36,010 bases of DNA from Verrucomicrobiaceae bacterium (lineage in GTDB: Bacteria > Verrucomicrobiota > Verrucomicrobiia > Verrucomicrobiales > Verrucomicrobiaceae): positions 1 through 36,010 of the forward strand of contig JAJTDU010000008.1 in the NCBI GenBank assembly GCA_021298725.1, written 5' to 3'. The notes beneath the pieces were generated by a model. The model did no database searches. It saw only the letters and a program-made list of their open reading frames with translations, and was not told the DNA's origin. Below, in pieces: positions 34,938-36,010 of this stretch (within the stretch, counting starts at the first letter, position 1; the number at the start of each line of letters is the position of its first letter). The translations under genes and the position numbers were made by a program.

Positions 34938-36010
34938 GACTTCTCATCATCGACCCCAACATGAATCTCTCCAGCCCGTCCATGAAAGGCGTGGTGAGTT
35001 CACTTGCGGCATGGAAAGAGCGCGGCATCGAAACCGAGGTCTGGTGCTGGACTTGCGATGACCACCTGCCCGCCACCATTCGCAAACTGCCGCGCATCGG
35101 CGATGTGCGTCTCCTCGGCGGCTTTGCCTTTTCCTGGCTCGTCTTTTGGCGTGCGTGGTGGCTGTTCAAAGTGCGGAAACAACCGAGGCCGGATGTGATC
35201 TACAGCATCGCCTGGTATCACAAAGCCTGTGATGTCTGCCACGTTCACTTCTCACAGGTTGACTGGGAGAAACGTCAGCATCAGCTCGGCATCCACTCAC
35301 TGCGAGATCTCGTCGAGAGCATCGTCAATAAGCTCAATCTCCGTCGCGCACGTGCTTTCCTGCGCCAAACCACGGCTCGAAAAATCGTCAGCGTCTCCCA
35401 GTCCGTCGCTGATGACATGCGTGCTGAAAATCCGCGCATCCCCATTCAAGTTCTGCCGAACAGCTACGATCCGCAGCGCTTCCATCCCAGTGTGCGCGAT
35501 CAATTTCGTGCCAAGACGCGCTCGAAGCTTGGCTACGACGAAACCCGGCGTGTTTTCATCTTTGTCAGCACCGGTCATTACCGTCGCAAAGGTTTTTTCC
35601 TCGCGGTCGAGGCGCTGCGCCGTCTGCGCCAAAGTCATCCGGAAGCCTGTCTTCTCGTCATTGGCGGTCGCGAAGAGCGCCTCAACTCGCTGCGAAAGAA
35701 ACTCGGGGCTGATCAAGGCTGGATCACCTTCACCGGCATGGTTCCCGATGTGGAAACCTACTTCGCGGCTGCTGACGCCCTGCTGTTTCCCTCCTACTCC
35801 GAGGCGTTCGCCCTCGTTGAGGTCGAGGCCGCCGCCTGCGGCCTGCCGTTGTTTCTCACACCTCATCACGGCTCCGAGATGATCCTCGAAGACGGCGTCA
35901 ATGGCCGCCTGATCGAGTTCGATGCCGAGCGGATCGCCCAAGTGCTGGCTGAGTTTGTGGAAGGCCGCTGGAAGCCGACAGGAACCTCCCTCAAGCACGC
36001 GGTGGATTCT
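34934..36010 (+). CDS. GT4-type glycosyltransferase (3' end outside window)
   Basis: GTG at 34934 overlaps the upstream TGA; 359 uninterrupted codons to the window end: VRLLIIDPNMNLSSPSMKGVV...SVSQSVADDM...VLPNSYDPQRFHP...GHYRRKGFFLAVEALRRL...ADALLFPSYSEAFALVEVEAAACGLP. Absent from the supplied ORF track. Confidence 0.9.
   Translation, partial: MRLLIIDPNMNLSSPSMKGVVSSLAAWKERGIETEVWCWTCDDHLPATIRKLPRIGDVRLLGGFAFSWLVFWRAWWLFKVRKQPRPDVIYSIAWYHKACDVCHVHFSQVDWEKRQHQLGIHSLRDLVESIVNKLNLRRARAFLRQTTARKIVSVSQSVADDMRAENPRIPIQVLPNSYDPQRFHPSVRDQFRAKTRSKLGYDETRRVFIFVSTGHYRRKGFFLAVEALRRLRQSHPEACLLVIGGREERLNSLRKKLGADQGWITFTGMVPDVETYFAAADALLFPSYSEAFALVEVEAAACGLPLFLTPHHGSEMILEDGVNGRLIEFDAERIAQVLAEFVEGRWKPTGTSLKHAVDS

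Noticed and set aside
1-36010. CRISPR array, prophage, transposase or defence island
   Set aside because: No regular direct-repeat/spacer array, integrase, transposase or phage structural gene was recognised; the Rpn-like nuclease alone is not enough to call a defence island.

Overview
This 36 kb, GC-rich window looks like a bacterial chromosome segment of Verrucomicrobia/Planctomycetes flavour (DUF1501 protein, ceramidase-like hydrolase, LamG/cytochrome-type fragment, M1-HEAT peptidase). It is mostly housekeeping and cell-envelope genes. From left to right: a truncated ClpX-like ATPase, a degenerate class III cyclase, recR, a zincin and an M1 peptidase, a DUF1501 protein, lipA, a TIGR01777 epimerase, a HAD phosphatase, an NAD-dependent epimerase, a proline-rich membrane protein, a GAF protein, a RapA helicase, a DUF2959 lipoprotein, a glutaredoxin, several hydrolases, a YugP-type protease, a beta-propeller protein, a ceramidase, a SMUG1-type UDG, rpsB-tsf with a structured leader and a clear terminator, a DAHP synthase, a DUF2887/Rpn-like nuclease, and an LPS/glycan cluster (rfaE1, gmhA, flippase, O-antigen-ligase-like protein, two methyltransferases, GT4). 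The GT4 gene runs off the window end and is missing from the supplied ORF track. I did not find a convincing new defence or mobile system. The most striking pattern is that several unrelated conserved genes (M1 peptidase, lipA, sugar epimerase, O-antigen ligase-like) each lack a short conserved internal segment at a single sharp junction, three of the four with a frameshift. In addition, 22.6-22.9 kb contains two unrelated gene fragments spliced together. This points to collapsed assembly gaps or unusual clustered deletions and should be resolved before any biological reading. Other items worth checking are the pseudo-cyclase next to a ClpX-like ATPase with a duplicated C-terminal domain, the rpsB leader hairpins, an AT-rich palindrome-bearing intergenic element after tsf, and a Rpn-like nuclease with tandem repeats and a G7 tract.
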